A stretch of DNA of 61,700 bases, taken from NCBI GenBank assembly GCA_963765875.1, contig CAVXYK010000023.1, positions 1-61,700 of the forward strand, in the 5' to 3' direction. The DNA is from JAWKOK01 sp963765875 (lineage in GTDB: Bacteria > Chloroflexota > Anaerolineae > Caldilineales > Caldilineaceae). Position numbers and translations under genes: made by a program. Of the stretch, positions 1-9,284 are shown one piece after another (the first letter of the stretch is position 1; each line of letters starts with the position of its first letter). The notes under the pieces were generated by a model. The model did not search any database, was not told the DNA's origin, and saw only the letters and a list, made by a program, of their open reading frames with translations.

Positions 1-620
1 GTGTTGTCGGGGAAACGGGTGGTGAATCACTCATCGATCGCTACTGCGTTCACGGGCGATCCAGGCCATCATTATACACGATGACATGGAAAACAGCGTG
101 AGCGGAAGGCATTGGGCAGGCAAAGACGATGTGGCATGGGGTTGAGGGTCAGGATTAGCCGGCCAGGCTGTCGGGTTTATCATGCTCGCAGAGTTATGGT
201 GTACCCCATATCGGTCAGTGTCACCTTCTACCTTTTCAGTTCTTTCAACTTGAGTTTTGCGTTTCGTCGCCGGGTACGCAAAGATGATGTACAATTGTAG
301 AAACGTTCTGATCACATTTCCATTTCAGCGCAACACCGAGCGATCAAGCGGTTGTTTGTGGCATGCCAACAGCGTGAAATCAGGTCCAGTCAGGCGATTG
401 GGGCCCATAACAAGCTGGATGGCTATCACTTTTGGCCAAGTCAGACTCGATGAATCCGCTCGGAATGGCCAAATGCTCCACATGAAGCGGCATCAATGCG
501 ACCAGGGCTCACGAAGAACGGTAGGCCTGGTTCGGAATCGGGCGAGGCCATTTGGTGTTTCGCCTGAAGACCATACGCGTTGATTTGCTCGCTGCTAACC
601 GCAAAACTCAACCTTTCAAT
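1..620. other. No supported gene
   Basis: I see no open frame here with recognisable protein character or a ribosome binding site. The frames that exist are short and overlap on both strands. The stretch lies downstream of the minus-strand CopZ-like gene. Confidence 0.5.
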
Positions 621-1172
621 TCAAGTGCCGGTAGGTACAGCCTCCAACCCCCGTCTCGCTCGCCTAACAACGGAGCGCACGTTGCCCAGGCAGCAGCTCC
701 CCTGCGGATTGCGGATTTCGCAGGCGCATTGGCCGATCTGTGTGCCTTCGGTCACCGTCTCAACCACGGTGCTCTTACCTGTCTCGGTCAGTTCGGCACG
801 AATCGAGCCTGGTGTGTGCCGGAAACAGTAGCAGACGAAGACATCATCGTCCTGCGGGTGCTTCTGGTGAACAGCAACGCGCAGGTCGGTTTCGCTCAGC
901 GTCTGCTCGCCGTCGAGGGAGAAATAGACCGCCGGACAATCTTCTGTGCGGCAGAAAGCGTAGCCGCTGAGCCGGATATTGTGCAGGCTGATATCGAGCA
1001 AGGCCTTGACCGTCTGCGTGTCTACGCCCTGGCCCTTCTCCCCGCAGGTCGGACAGTTTTGGATACGCGTCGCCGGCTGCGCTCTTTCTTCTGAGCCGGG
1101 AACGGAACAACAGTCCAAGTTCTCACCCATGATGTCAGTTCCATTCGTACCCGGTGTGCAACAACTAGACAT
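621..1172 (-). CDS. CopZ-like Fe-S/zinc metallochaperone domain protein
   Basis: A 183-residue cysteine-rich soluble protein. It has a CC pair at residues 4-5, CC at 21-22, CPTCG at 40-44, FCRTEDC and CYCF around 75-115, and a C-terminal CACE...CC segment. This pattern matches the N-terminal domain of Archaeoglobus CopZ (zf_CopZ), which binds a zinc ion and a [2Fe-2S] cluster and is thought to help copper delivery. There is no HMA domain here; that function sits in the separate copZ at 15.7 kb. The start chosen is the ATG at 1172, because AGGAGG lies 6 bases before it; an upstream in-frame start has no such site. It lies beside the arsenic genes on the same strand. The metal role is inferred from the family. 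Confidence 0.75.
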   Translation of the reverse strand: MSSCCTPGTNGTDIMGENLDCCSVPGSEERAQPATRIQNCPTCGEKGQGVDTQTVKALLDISLHNIRLSGYAFCRTEDCPAVYFSLDGEQTLSETDLRVAVHQKHPQDDDVFVCYCFRHTPGSIRAELTETGKSTVVETVTEGTQIGQCACEIRNPQGSCCLGNVRSVVRRARRGLEAVPTGT

Positions 1173-1212
1173 GAGATGCCTCCTTCTGATTTTGATCAAC
1201 ATAGCCAACGGA

Positions 1213-1440
1213 TTAGAGTTTCAGGTTCGGTCCATTCGATCCCGACTGCTGCGGCCGTCGGTTCTGCGGGATTTCGCACTGATCTTCTGTTGCCGCCCGC
1301 CCAAGCCAGAGAAAGGCCAAGCCCAAGCCGGCGACAAAGAGGACGGTCGATGCCGCCCAGACAAACCATATAGACTCAGGACCATGGTCCTGAGTCAAGT
1401 ATGGATTCCTACGATTATCGTTGATTGATGCTTTGCACAT
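1213..1440 (-). CDS. Small single-pass membrane protein, unknown function
   Basis: A 75-residue frame with one clear hydrophobic segment (about residues 22-45, IWFVWAASTVLFVAGLGLAFLW), preceded by a charged N-terminus and followed by a polar basic tail. AGGA lies a few bases before the chosen ATG. It sits just upstream of the CopZ-like gene on the same strand and could be cotranscribed with it. I do not recognise the family. Coding support is the membrane segment and the ribosome binding site only. Confidence 0.45.
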   Translation of the reverse strand: MCKASINDNRRNPYLTQDHGPESIWFVWAASTVLFVAGLGLAFLWLGRAATEDQCEIPQNRRPQQSGSNGPNLKL

Positions 1441-1528
1441 ATCATATCCTGACTGCCAGAGTGCCACTGTTTTTCCTCATCTTCTCTGTATGGAAGGAAG
1501 GAGGAAATTCCAGAGAAAGTAGGCGTAG

Positions 1529-1864
1529 ATGTTCGAGATCGTGCGTAGTTTGTTCTTGTTCGTGGTGGCTGGTCTGGCCGAGATTGGCGGCGGCTGGTTG
1601 ATGTGGCAGTGGTTGCGCGAGGGGAAAGCATTGTGGGTGGGGGCTGCCGGTGGACTGATTCTGGTGCTCTATGGCGTACTGCCCACACTGCAACGAGAAG
1701 CCGATTTCGGCCGCGTCTATGCCGCCTACGGTGGCATCTTTATCGTTCTATCGTTGTTATGGGGGTGGCAGGTCGACGGCTGGCTGCCCGATCGCTACGA
1801 TATCGGAGGCGCAGCCGTCGCCCTGGCCGGCGTTGCAATCATCATGTGGGGGAGGCAGCTGTAG
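1529..1864 (+). CDS. YnfA/UPF0060 family small membrane protein
   Basis: A 111-residue integral membrane protein with four predicted helices, the usual size for the family. The sequence AGLAEIGGGWLMWQWLREGK near the N-terminus, the AAYGGIFIVLSLLWGW segment and the DxxGxxVALAGVAIIMW end are YnfA hallmarks. YnfA proteins resemble small multidrug-resistance transporters, and members often sit in arsenic or metal resistance clusters; their substrate is not settled. It is the only plus-strand gene in the arsenic region and lies convergent to the DUF5661 gene, with a 12-base gap. No strong ribosome binding site is seen directly before the ATG. Confidence 0.85.
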   Translation: MFEIVRSLFLFVVAGLAEIGGGWLMWQWLREGKALWVGAAGGLILVLYGVLPTLQREADFGRVYAAYGGIFIVLSLLWGWQVDGWLPDRYDIGGAAVALAGVAIIMWGRQL

Positions 1865-1876
1865 TCTGTTCAGATA

Positions 1877-2317
1877 CTACCCGCCAAGTTGGACCTGTTC
1901 CTGCTGGGCAAGCGCAATACGCGCAACGGTGAGCTTGGCGTATTCGCTGCGAATCTTGTCGATGTCGCCGGCGATGATTGCTTTCAGCAGGTCGCCTTCC
2001 AACTCGGCCACCTCAAGACGTTCGTAGTAGTCCAACATCTCCTTGAGATGGGCCAGCACAATCTTGGCCGTGAGGATAGGATGGTTGTTGGTCACATTGG
2101 CGTCGGAGAACTCCAGTCCATGTTCGAGTTCGATCTCCAATCCTCGCTGAAACGCCTCGGTCGAAATCTGGGTTGCCTCGGCGCCCATCATCTCTTGTAA
2201 CACGCTCGCTTCGTCGGGCAAGACGTCGGTGGAACTGAGCGCGGTCCAATCTCGAAAACCGAGTTCTTGACAGACACGCTGTACTTCTTGACGGGTCACG
2301 TAATCAGGTACGTTCAT
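1877..2317 (-). CDS. DUF5661 family protein
   Basis: A 146-residue soluble, acidic, mostly helical protein. The central ELEHGLEFSDANVTNNHP and KIVLAHLKEMLDYYERL segments match the DUF5661 pattern (a GxExELEHG motif, then NVTxDDP, then KIALAHLxExPDYYxRL). The function of the family is unknown; members occur in archaea and in bacteria from hot or contaminated sites. The ATG at 2317 is preceded by GAGGAGACAATC. It lies downstream of acr3 on the same strand, separated by a long-loop hairpin, so it may be a distal gene of the arsenic operon or have its own promoter. Confidence 0.7.
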   Translation of the reverse strand: MNVPDYVTRQEVQRVCQELGFRDWTALSSTDVLPDEASVLQEMMGAEATQISTEAFQRGLEIELEHGLEFSDANVTNNHPILTAKIVLAHLKEMLDYYERLEVAELEGDLLKAIIAGDIDKIRSEYAKLTVARIALAQQEQVQLGG

Positions 2318-2347
2318 GATTGTCTCCTCAAATAAGTGTAAATCAGC

Positions 2348-2439
2348 AGTTCACGATTTGGAGAAAAACGAGATTCTTCGCTGATACTGTGCCAGAGTGA
2401 AGGCTCCAGATCGACCCGCTCAGAATGACAAGTCGTGAA

Positions 2440-2441
<2 letters not shown>
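2348..2441 (-). terminator. Inverted repeat at the end of acr3
   Basis: Arms 2348-2360 and 2429-2441 pair over 13 positions with one G-U, around a 68-base loop. The structure overlaps the acr3 stop codon. It may attenuate or terminate the arsenic transcript, but there is no U-run, so this is tentative. Confidence 0.3.
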
Positions 2442-3606
<1,165 letters not shown>

Positions 3607-3625
3607 AATCGCTTGGCTCCTTGAA

Positions 3626-3666
3626 ATTCGTATGGTGAGCTTTCAACGAAGGGTCGCCATACGAAT
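3626..3666 (-). promoter_or_regulatory. Perfect 10-bp inverted repeat before acr3
   Basis: ATTCGTATGG at 3626-3635 pairs with CCATACGAAT at 3657-3666. It lies between the thioredoxin gene and acr3. It could be an operator, an mRNA processing hairpin or a partial terminator. It does not match the ArsR box seen at 5.8 and 6.25 kb. Confidence 0.35.
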
Positions 3667-3685
3667 GTCTGTTTGGGCTAACTTG

Positions 3686-3925
3686 TTACATCGCGTCCTG
3701 AATCAGTTGGGTCATCTGTTGGGTCGTCGGAACACCGCCGCTGCGCACCACTTTTCCGTCGATCACAACGGCCGGCGTACTCATCACGCCGTAGCCCATG
3801 ATCTCGGCGATATCCGTCACTTCAAGAACCGGGGTGTCAAGACCGAGGCCTGCCACGGCTTCTGCGGCAACCGCTTTTGTCTTCTTGCAGTTGGCGCACC
3901 CTGTACCTAATACCTTGATTTCCAT
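3686..3925 (-). CDS. Small thioredoxin-fold protein of the arsenic cluster
   Basis: A 79-residue protein with a CANC redox motif at residues 10-13 (GTGCANCKKT), a conserved cis-Pro segment VMSTPAVVIDGKV and a GGVPT tail. This is the glutaredoxin-like thioredoxin family (redox-active disulfide protein 2) common in archaea and anaerobes. Next to a thioredoxin-coupled ArsC, the likely job is to recycle the ArsC disulfide. The ATG is preceded by AGGAGATTCAATC. The active-site cysteines use ordinary TGC codons, which contrasts with the two TGA-containing thioredoxin-fold genes at 8.2 and 22.1 kb. Confidence 0.88.
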   Translation of the reverse strand: MEIKVLGTGCANCKKTKAVAAEAVAGLGLDTPVLEVTDIAEIMGYGVMSTPAVVIDGKVVRSGGVPTTQQMTQLIQDAM

Positions 3926-4050
3926 GATTGAATCTCCTGATTTTGATAACGATTGTTGGTTTGTTGAATTGGCTGACTCATCTCGACGTGAATGGCACGA
4001 CAGAAATCCGGCGGCTTACTGATGACTCTACTGCAGAAAGGGATACGGAC

Positions 4051-4107
4051 ACGAATTTTCACGAATTTTTTCTCCGAGGCGACGACGAAATTCGTGAAAA
4101 TTCGTGG
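4051..4107. repeat. Palindrome of CACGAATTT words
   Basis: Arms 4051-4069 and 4089-4107 are perfectly complementary over 19 bp. The left arm is itself a tandem CACGAATTTT repeat. The element lies between arsC and the thioredoxin gene. It is one of several intergenic palindromes in this window built from CACGAA- or CACAGA-type words. Confidence 0.6.
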
Positions 4108-4183
4108 CCATTCGTGTCTAGAAAAAGCGTTTTGCAGTAAAGTCACTGATAGCAACGAACTATACATGGACTTCCGCCGGGAT

Positions 4184-4624
4184 TCACGAGTGAATGGACG
4201 ACCATTCTGTCAGATAGGGCAACAATTGCTCCCGAATTTCGTCACGCACGCGACGAAAGATTTTCATCTGCTCTTCTTCCGCACCGATTGCATCCGCGGG
4301 GTCGTCGAAACCGATGTGTATGCTCTTTTCCTCGCCGAGCCAGACCGGGCAATTCTCAGCAGCGTCATCACAGACGGTGATAACGACATCGAAATTCACT
4401 CCTCGAAATTGCTCTACCGACTTGGATAGACCGCCGGCTATGTCAATGCCTGATTCACCCATGGCCTTCACCGCCAAGGGATGGACATACCCGGACGGCG
4501 TCGTGCCCGCCGAGGATGCTGCCCATTGGTCAGTCAGAAAGTGGTTGATCAGGCCCTCGGCCATTTGGCTGCGACATGAGTTGCCGGTGCAAAGGATTAG
4601 GACACGGTTTGGTTCTGAGTTCAT
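4184..4624 (-). CDS. arsC: Arsenate reductase, thioredoxin-coupled LMW-PTP type
   Basis: A 146-residue protein that reduces arsenate to arsenite for export by Acr3. The phosphatase P-loop is C12-TGNSC-R18-S19, followed by QMAEG. Two further cysteines at about 85 and 92 (VCDDAAENCPVW) are placed like the disulfide-relay cysteines of the pI258-type enzyme. Length is typical. The thioredoxin-like gene downstream is the plausible reductant. The reading frame is intact. The permease stop lies 39 bases upstream, so the genes are probably one transcript. Confidence 0.95.
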   Translation of the reverse strand: MNSEPNRVLILCTGNSCRSQMAEGLINHFLTDQWAASSAGTTPSGYVHPLAVKAMGESGIDIAGGLSKSVEQFRGVNFDVVITVCDDAAENCPVWLGEEKSIHIGFDDPADAIGAEEEQMKIFRRVRDEIREQLLPYLTEWSSIHS

Positions 4625-4663
4625 CTGCGACTTTCCCCCGGACGGCGCAAAAGCTGTCCGTCG

Positions 4664-5762
4664 CTAGATTACAATGTTGAACAGATAGCCGGTCAAGATA
4701 ATACCAAGTCCAACAACACCGACGAAGAGTGCGATCAGGCGTGGCTTGAGCACCCGACGTAGAATGATTATCTCCGGTAGACTAAGGGCGACGACGCTCA
4801 TCATGAAGGCCAGCGTTGTGCCAACGGCCGCGCCCTTTTCCATCAGCGCGGCGACCACGGGAATGATCCCGGCGGCGTTGGCGTAGAGCGGGATCCCCAG
4901 AACCACGCCGGCGGGCACGCTCCACCAGGCGCCCTTGCCCAGGATGTCGGCCAATGCATTTTCTGGTACAAAGCCGTGAATGGCCGCGCCAATACCGATG
5001 CCGACGATCACGTAGGGCCAGACCTTGCCCACGATCTCTCGCGTCCCCTGCCAACCGATGCGAAAGCGTTCGTTCCAACTTGGACGCGTGGCGGTCCCTT
5101 CCGTCTGACCGACGGATATCTGCCAAACAAAGTCTTCGACGCCGCTCTCCACATTGGGCATGCGGCCGATGACGATGCCGGCAAGGATGGCGATGGTCAG
5201 TCCTGTGGCCATGTAGAGGCCGGCGATCTGCCAACCGAAGAGGCCGAACAGCATGGCCAGCGCGATTTCGTTGACCATGGGGGCGGCGATCAAAAATGAG
5301 AAGGTCACGCCCAAGGGGACGCCGCTCTCGACAAAACCGATAAACAGGGGGACTGCCGAACAGGAGCAGAATGGGGTCACGACGCCCAGCACGGCCGCCA
5401 TTGCATTGCCGACGCCCTGCCGCCTGCCGCCCAGAAACGCGCGCGGTCTGTTCAACGCTAAAGAAGGTGCGGATTGTGGTCACCAAGAAGATCATGCCGG
5501 CGAGCAGCATCAAGATTTTGGGCACATCGTAGAGGAAGAAGGCCACTGACTCGCCTAATCGTGAGCCGTGGGCCAAGCCGAGTAGATCATAGGTCAGCCA
5601 CTCAGCCAATGGTTCAAGCGCTTGCCAGGCAATCCACCAGACAATTGCAACTACGACCACGATGGCCCAGGCCCAAATGTCGGTGTGTTGGTGTGGGAAA
5701 CGGGTCTTCTGTTCTGTACTATCGTCGTGTTCAGACTGGGAAACGACAAAACCTTCTGCCAT
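4664..5762 (-). CDS. ArsP/DUF318 family permease (one frameshift)
   Basis: A membrane permease of about 365 residues read in two frames. The upstream frame gives the N-terminus (MAEGFVVSQS) and first helices up to FFSVEQT. The downstream frame continues RAFLGGRRQGVGN and the family signature TPFCSCSAVPLFIGFVESG, then further helices. Removing one C in the CG run near 5447 rejoins them as VEQTRAFLGG, so one base is extra. The family includes ArsP, which exports methylated arsenicals; exact substrate unknown here. The start at 5762 has AAGGAG 7 bases upstream, rather than the longer frame. An ArsR-type box lies 35 bases before the start. Confidence 0.85.
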
Positions 5763-5796
5763 GATCGGACTCCTTCGATCAAGAAAACGAATTGGA

Positions 5797-5812
5797 ATGC
5801 AATATTCTGCAT
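5797..5812 (-). promoter_or_regulatory. ArsR-type operator before the permease
   Basis: ATGCA-ATATTC-TGCAT, an inverted repeat with a 6-base spacer. It has the same half-site and spacing as the operator before arsR. It lies between the arsR stop and the permease start. Confidence 0.6.
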
Positions 5813-5831
5813 GTGTCAGCAAAAATAAAAA

Positions 5832-6230
5832 CTATGTCAGTTCAATGACGTTGACACCCTGTGCGGTCGGCTCGTCCGTTTGTGGCGTGCACTTGGGACA
5901 AACACAAACGATGACCGTCTTGTGTCGTGTCATCTCAGGCAGGTCGCCACTCACCGTACCAAGGATGGCGTCCAGCCACGCAGCCAGTTGCATGTCGGTC
6001 AACCGATAGAAGACATTCTGTCCTTGTTTTTCGTCGGTGATCACACCTGCATCGCGCAGAACGCGCAACTGTTGGGAAACGTAGGGCTGGGGCTTGCCCA
6101 GCAGTGCCTCCAGATGGCAGACGCACTCGGCGTCGCGCCGTAGCGCGTCAAGAATGCGCAGCCGTTCCGGGTGGGCCATCAATTTGATGCGTTCGCTCAG
6201 TTGGATGTAGTCGGTTTCTGTCGCTGCCAT
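5832..6230 (-). CDS. arsR: ArsR family metalloregulator
   Basis: A 132-residue winged-helix repressor. The ArsR motif ECVCHLEALL (Cys36, Cys38) at the start of the recognition region is followed by PQPYVSQQLRVLRDAGVI, the DNA-binding helix. A second cysteine cluster CVCPKC at about 109-114 near the C-terminus may add a third ligand. It probably binds arsenite or antimonite and releases DNA. The start at the ATG of MAATETDY is chosen over a TTG upstream. It heads the minus-strand arsenic cluster and is preceded by TATGCA-N6-TGCATA, which also appears before the permease, so it likely represses both itself and the permease. Confidence 0.9.
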   Translation of the reverse strand: MAATETDYIQLSERIKLMAHPERLRILDALRRDAECVCHLEALLGKPQPYVSQQLRVLRDAGVITDEKQGQNVFYRLTDMQLAAWLDAILGTVSGDLPEMTRHKTVIVCVCPKCTPQTDEPTAQGVNVIELT

Positions 6231-6250
6231 GTCGTTACCAAACCATCTTT

Positions 6251-6284
6251 TATGCAATAAAATGCATATTCAAAATTATGCATA
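6251..6284 (-). promoter_or_regulatory. ArsR operator and second half-site
   Basis: TATGCA (6251-6256), ATAAAA, TGCATA (6263-6268) is a perfect inverted repeat. A further TATGCATA lies at 6277-6284. Position directly before arsR suggests autoregulation. Confidence 0.65.
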
Positions 6285-6446
6285 TGGTACACCCAGATCA
6301 ATTGTGAAGTCAAGAACAAACAAATTCTGATTTTCAGCAATCAACCAATTGGGCGCAAATGGACGCAGATGGAAAGAGCTTTTCCTCTGTGAACTCTGTG
6401 CTTTCTCCGTGTCTCCGTGGTGAAATGAACCCCTTCAGATCGAGCA
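6285..6446. other. Intergenic, repeat words only
   Basis: This AT-rich gap holds CGCAAATGGACGCAGATGG and CTCTGTGAACTCTGTG stretches, which resemble the word family of the intergenic palindromes elsewhere in the window. No gene is seen. Confidence 0.4.
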
Positions 6447-7074
6447 CTATTGATGGTGGTCGATGCCTTCATACTGTTCGACGAAGGCCCTAACCCGGTC
6501 GACGTCGAACTCGTCAAACTTGTCGAGGCGCTGCCATGCAACGAGCGCTATCCGATTGCCCATATCCTCGTGTAGCGTTTCGCCAGTGTCGGTTCGATAC
6601 GAGGGATCATTGGGCAAGAGGATGACATTTTCACCGCCATCGAGATACGGCTCAATCACCGTTTCAAGCTGCTCCACAAGCTCAGGACAGCCATCCTCAC
6701 ACTGATAGTAGATGGCCACGCCTCCGTCCTCAAGATTGTGCAACACACGTTCATACGGCAACGGTTCGTCGTATACGCCCCAGCGCGCGATCGATCCATA
6801 GTGCGGGCCGGAGGTAGGCGGCGTGCTGTTGTAGTCGATGACCTTCGAGCGCGTCATCGGCAATATGCGTATTCCCCTGGCTGCGCAGCGAGACTTCCTC
6901 ACCGACCGGCCGATTGGACCAGGCGTTCAGCGCGAACAGACCGATGATGACGAGTACCACCGCAGCAATACCACCCCATAGCATCAGGTTCTGACGGCGA
7001 CGCTGTCGGGCGGCTTGTTCGCGCATGGCATTCTTGCGCTTCGGCTTGCGACCATCTGTAGCTTTCTTTGCCAT
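6447..7074 (-). CDS. DUF3105 membrane-anchored protein (frameshifted)
   Basis: A protein of about 209 residues read in two frames that meet near 6860. The N-terminal frame has a lysine-rich start, a coiled basic stretch (REQAARQRRRQN) and one membrane helix (LMLWGGIAAVVLVIIGLFALNA), then GEEVSLRSQGNTHI. The second frame gives YNSTPPTSGPHYGSIARWGVYDEPLPYERVLHNLEDGGVAIYY, the DUF3105 core with its conserved NSxPPTSGPHY and HNLEHG-like motifs. Function is unknown; family members are membrane anchored with an outside domain. The ATG at 7074 has AAAGGA upstream. It is the last gene of the minus-strand periplasmic redox run. Confidence 0.8.
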
Positions 7075-7110
7075 ATTCGTTACATGTCCTTTGGTCAATC
7101 GATTATGTCG

Positions 7111-7866
7111 TTACGAACGCTTGCCTAAACCCATCGTAGCGTCTGCCGATGCGCCGGCAGCTGGTTCATGCTCTGCGCACGAACGACTTGCCTCTTCCTG
7201 TAATAGTACATCCAGACGTGGGAAGACAAAGAATGCGACGCCCCACGCCGCCAGCAGTCCCGTCAGCAAGCGCATCCACCAGTTGAATGTGCCCAGATGA
7301 TCGCCACCGTAGAAGCCGGGGAATCGGCCTGCCGTCAGCGTTGCAAGCCAAGCGTTGCTGTCTCGAAAGCCGTCTGCCGAAATGCCCCAGATCATGTCAT
7401 TCATCATGTGGCTGAGGCCATCCAAAAACATGGGCAGCAACAACAGCAACAGTACCTTCCCGGAGACGGGGCGTATGGAAATGCCCAATCGCTTGGCCAG
7501 CACATAAACAACGCCAAAGACCGGCGTCATGAAATAGAAGCTCACCATGCGGTCGCTCCATGCCATTTTCCAGCCCAATACCGGTGAACCGTAGAAAAAG
7601 CGAAGCTGACCGGCCTCTGCCGTGCCGGTCGCCTCAGTGAGTTCGGCCAACGTGTAGGTGAGTTGCGGCCCAAAGAGAAACCAGCTTCGCTGTGGCAACT
7701 GATGGCAGAAGGGTGTGTAGAGCAGATGGATCGCCCGACCGATAGCAGGGTAGCCCCAATGGTACGCTGCAGGTGCAAGAAAGGGCATGACGCCCCAGAT
7801 GAGTAATCCGAAGAGCAGAAGCAATAGCAGTCTTCGTAGCGACCAGCAGGCGATGCGGTCAGCCAA
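7111..7866 (-). CDS. DUF2085 family membrane protein
   Basis: A protein of about 251 residues with several helices. The PFCHQLPQRSWFLFG motif near residue 53 is the DUF2085 signature. The rest alternates hydrophobic helices with short loops and ends in a cysteine-containing tail. Function is unknown. As written the frame opens at a TTG; an ATG 45 bases further upstream in another frame (MTNPLAHAQHRIWL) may be the true start, with one lost base near 7860. It lies 36 bases upstream of the DUF3105 gene and likely shares its transcript. Confidence 0.75.
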   Translation of the reverse strand: MADRIACWSLRRLLLLLLFGLLIWGVMPFLAPAAYHWGYPAIGRAIHLLYTPFCHQLPQRSWFLFGPQLTYTLAELTEATGTAEAGQLRFFYGSPVLGWKMAWSDRMVSFYFMTPVFGVVYVLAKRLGISIRPVSGKVLLLLLLPMFLDGLSHMMNDMIWGISADGFRDSNAWLATLTAGRFPGFYGGDHLGTFNWWMRLLTGLLAAWGVAFFVFPRLDVLLQEEASRSCAEHEPAAGASADATMGLGKRS

Positions 7867-8009
7867 ATTCGATGCTGAGCGTGCGCAAGTGGATTAGTCA
7901 TGAACCATAACAGTGTCTCGTTGCACAATATTCTCCTGCGCAATGATGCCGTTCATCATGGTCGGCAAATGACCGGATAATTTACGGTGGCTTCACGGGC
8001 AGAGCGCCA

Positions 8010-8365
8010 TCACGCATTCGAGTTCATCTCTTCTGTCTGTCCGGCAAATTGCCACAGGACTTCGCCATGCATGTCCAAGAGTACGTAGCCTGGATGACCC
8101 GCAAGGAATACGCTTCATCGCCGCTTGCCCGAGATCCTGGCATTCAGTTGACTCGAAAACAACAGTGTCGATCGTATTCAGCTTCCAGCCCATTCACGAT
8201 GGGCTCCATGGTTGCTCAAGGCGGTCAATTGTCGGTATAGAGAAATAGAAAGGTCGGCTGCCCTTGTGCGATGCCGCTCGGCACAAAAGTCGCGGCCTCC
8301 GAAGCGCCACAGGCCGTGAGCAACAAGGCAGATAGCCCCAGCAATATTCCCAGTGTTCTTCCCAT
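8010..8365 (-). CDS. Thioredoxin-like lipoprotein with two in-frame TGA codons at the CxxC
   Basis: The N-terminus MGRTLGILLGLSALLLTAC is a lipoprotein signal. The frame continues to FLFLYTDN, TGA, PP, TGA, ATMEPIVNGLEAEY: the two TGA codons (8225-8227 and 8216-8218) sit exactly where the cysteines of a CPPC thioredoxin motif belong, without a frame change. A perfect stem AGCCCAT/ATGGGCT with loop CGTGA follows at SECIS-like distance. Downstream the fold continues only through about two frameshifts to GHPGYVLLDMHGEVLWQFAG, the typical thioredoxin C-terminal strand pair. The start shares one base with the cytochrome c stop (TGATG), so the two are translationally coupled. Either a UxxU selenoprotein or a decayed gene. 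Confidence 0.6.
8187..8205 (-). promoter_or_regulatory. Bacterial SECIS-like hairpin in the thioredoxin-like gene
   Basis: A perfect 7-bp stem (AGCCCAT/ATGGGCT) closes the 5-base loop CGTGA, which has G as its second base. The loop starts 26 bases after the first TGA and 17 after the second, both inside the 16-37 range known for bacterial SECIS elements. Confidence 0.5.
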
Positions 8366-8911
8366 CAATTGTTTCCACTTCCGCTATTTTGTTTCGTTAC
8401 CAATTCCTGAAACTCTCGTTCTTTTTTGCCCCAGAATGTCTTGACATAGGCAAGAATCGCCTCCATCTCAGTCTCTGTCAACTGCTCGCCAAATGCCAAC
8501 ATTGTGCTGTTGGGCATGGAGCCGCCATTGGCAATGGTTTCGAGCAGTATCGAGTCCGGATGATGCCACGTATGGCCATCGGCCGTGTGCGGCGGTGCTG
8601 GATAGACGCCGTTTTCGTCCGGCGTTGTCCAGTTCGGTTGCCCCTCGCCGTTCACGCCATGGCATGCCGCGCAACTCTGTTCATAGAGCGCTTTGCCGGC
8701 AACGATTTGTTCGTTCTCCCGGGGACTGCGCCCTGGCATGTTGGTTTGGTTGCCCCTCGCCGTCCACACCATGGCATGCCGCACAACTCTGTTCATAGAG
8801 CGCTTTGCCGGCAATAACTTGTTCGTTCTCCCGGGGACTGCGTCCTGGCATGTTGCAAGCATTCAGCAACAGCGCCAGGGCGATCATGCCAAGAAAATAG
8901 CTGCGCTTCAT
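8365..8911 (-). CDS. Cytochrome c lipoprotein with a duplicated heme segment
   Basis: MKRSYFLGMIALALLLNAC is a lipoprotein signal. Then follows a heme-binding stretch, YEQSCAACHGVDGEGQPN, and, in a shifted frame, a second near-identical stretch, YEQSCAACHGVNGEGQPNW, followed by the rest of a normal class I cytochrome c: GSMPNSTMLAFGEQLTETEM with the axial Met and the last helix AILAYVKTFW. The duplicated block is offset by 112 bases, one base too many for 37 codons, so the frames do not join as written. Without one copy the gene would be an ordinary monoheme lipoprotein. Its stop overlaps the start of the thioredoxin-like gene. Likely role is periplasmic electron transfer. Confidence 0.8.
8636..8854. 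repeat. Tandem 107-bp duplication inside the cytochrome c gene
   Basis: Copies at 8636-8742 and 8748-8854 are offset by 112 bases. I count seven differences, and every one is a transition. Each copy encodes a CxxCH heme motif. Confidence 0.8.
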
Positions 8912-9284
8912 TGCTTGGGCCCCTTCTTGCTCTCACCATCACCTAGGTTTCGCTCGTTTTTCACTGCAACAGAATAGCAGGGCAGGATCGAGCTTTCCAC
9001 AGATGAGGCAAAAACGTCGTTTTCTGCGCAGCTGGGTGCGTTGCATGGAGCATATGCTACATGTGTGGCGCATATCGGTGACCTTGCTTTCGTGCGGTGG
9101 CCGTGCGGACATCCCAAGTTGATGTTGCCGCCTCGCGATTGTGCCGTCTTCGAGCTTTCGTCAGGAGGAGAACCACTGGCGGGCACCGCTCCCGTCATAT
9201 CTCGCCCGCATGCCCCAAACAGAGGGGGAGACATCAGCCGATGCCTCCCCTTCTCATTCAAGTCGTTTCAACACTCGTTCAGGG
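8912..9284. other. No supported gene
   Basis: The gap between the Met-rich protein and the cytochrome c gene holds one low-complexity-free frame of about 117 codons that shows no signal, domain or ribosome binding site. I treat it as non-coding; it probably contains the promoter for the cytochrome c operon. Confidence 0.4.

Noticed and set aside
552..1094. A 180-codon plus-strand frame
   Set aside because: It lies opposite the CopZ-like gene, which has conserved cysteines and a good ribosome binding site.
8908..9261. A 117-codon minus-strand frame between the Met-rich and cytochrome genes
   Set aside because: No signal, domain or ribosome binding site, and it overlaps the cytochrome gene start region.
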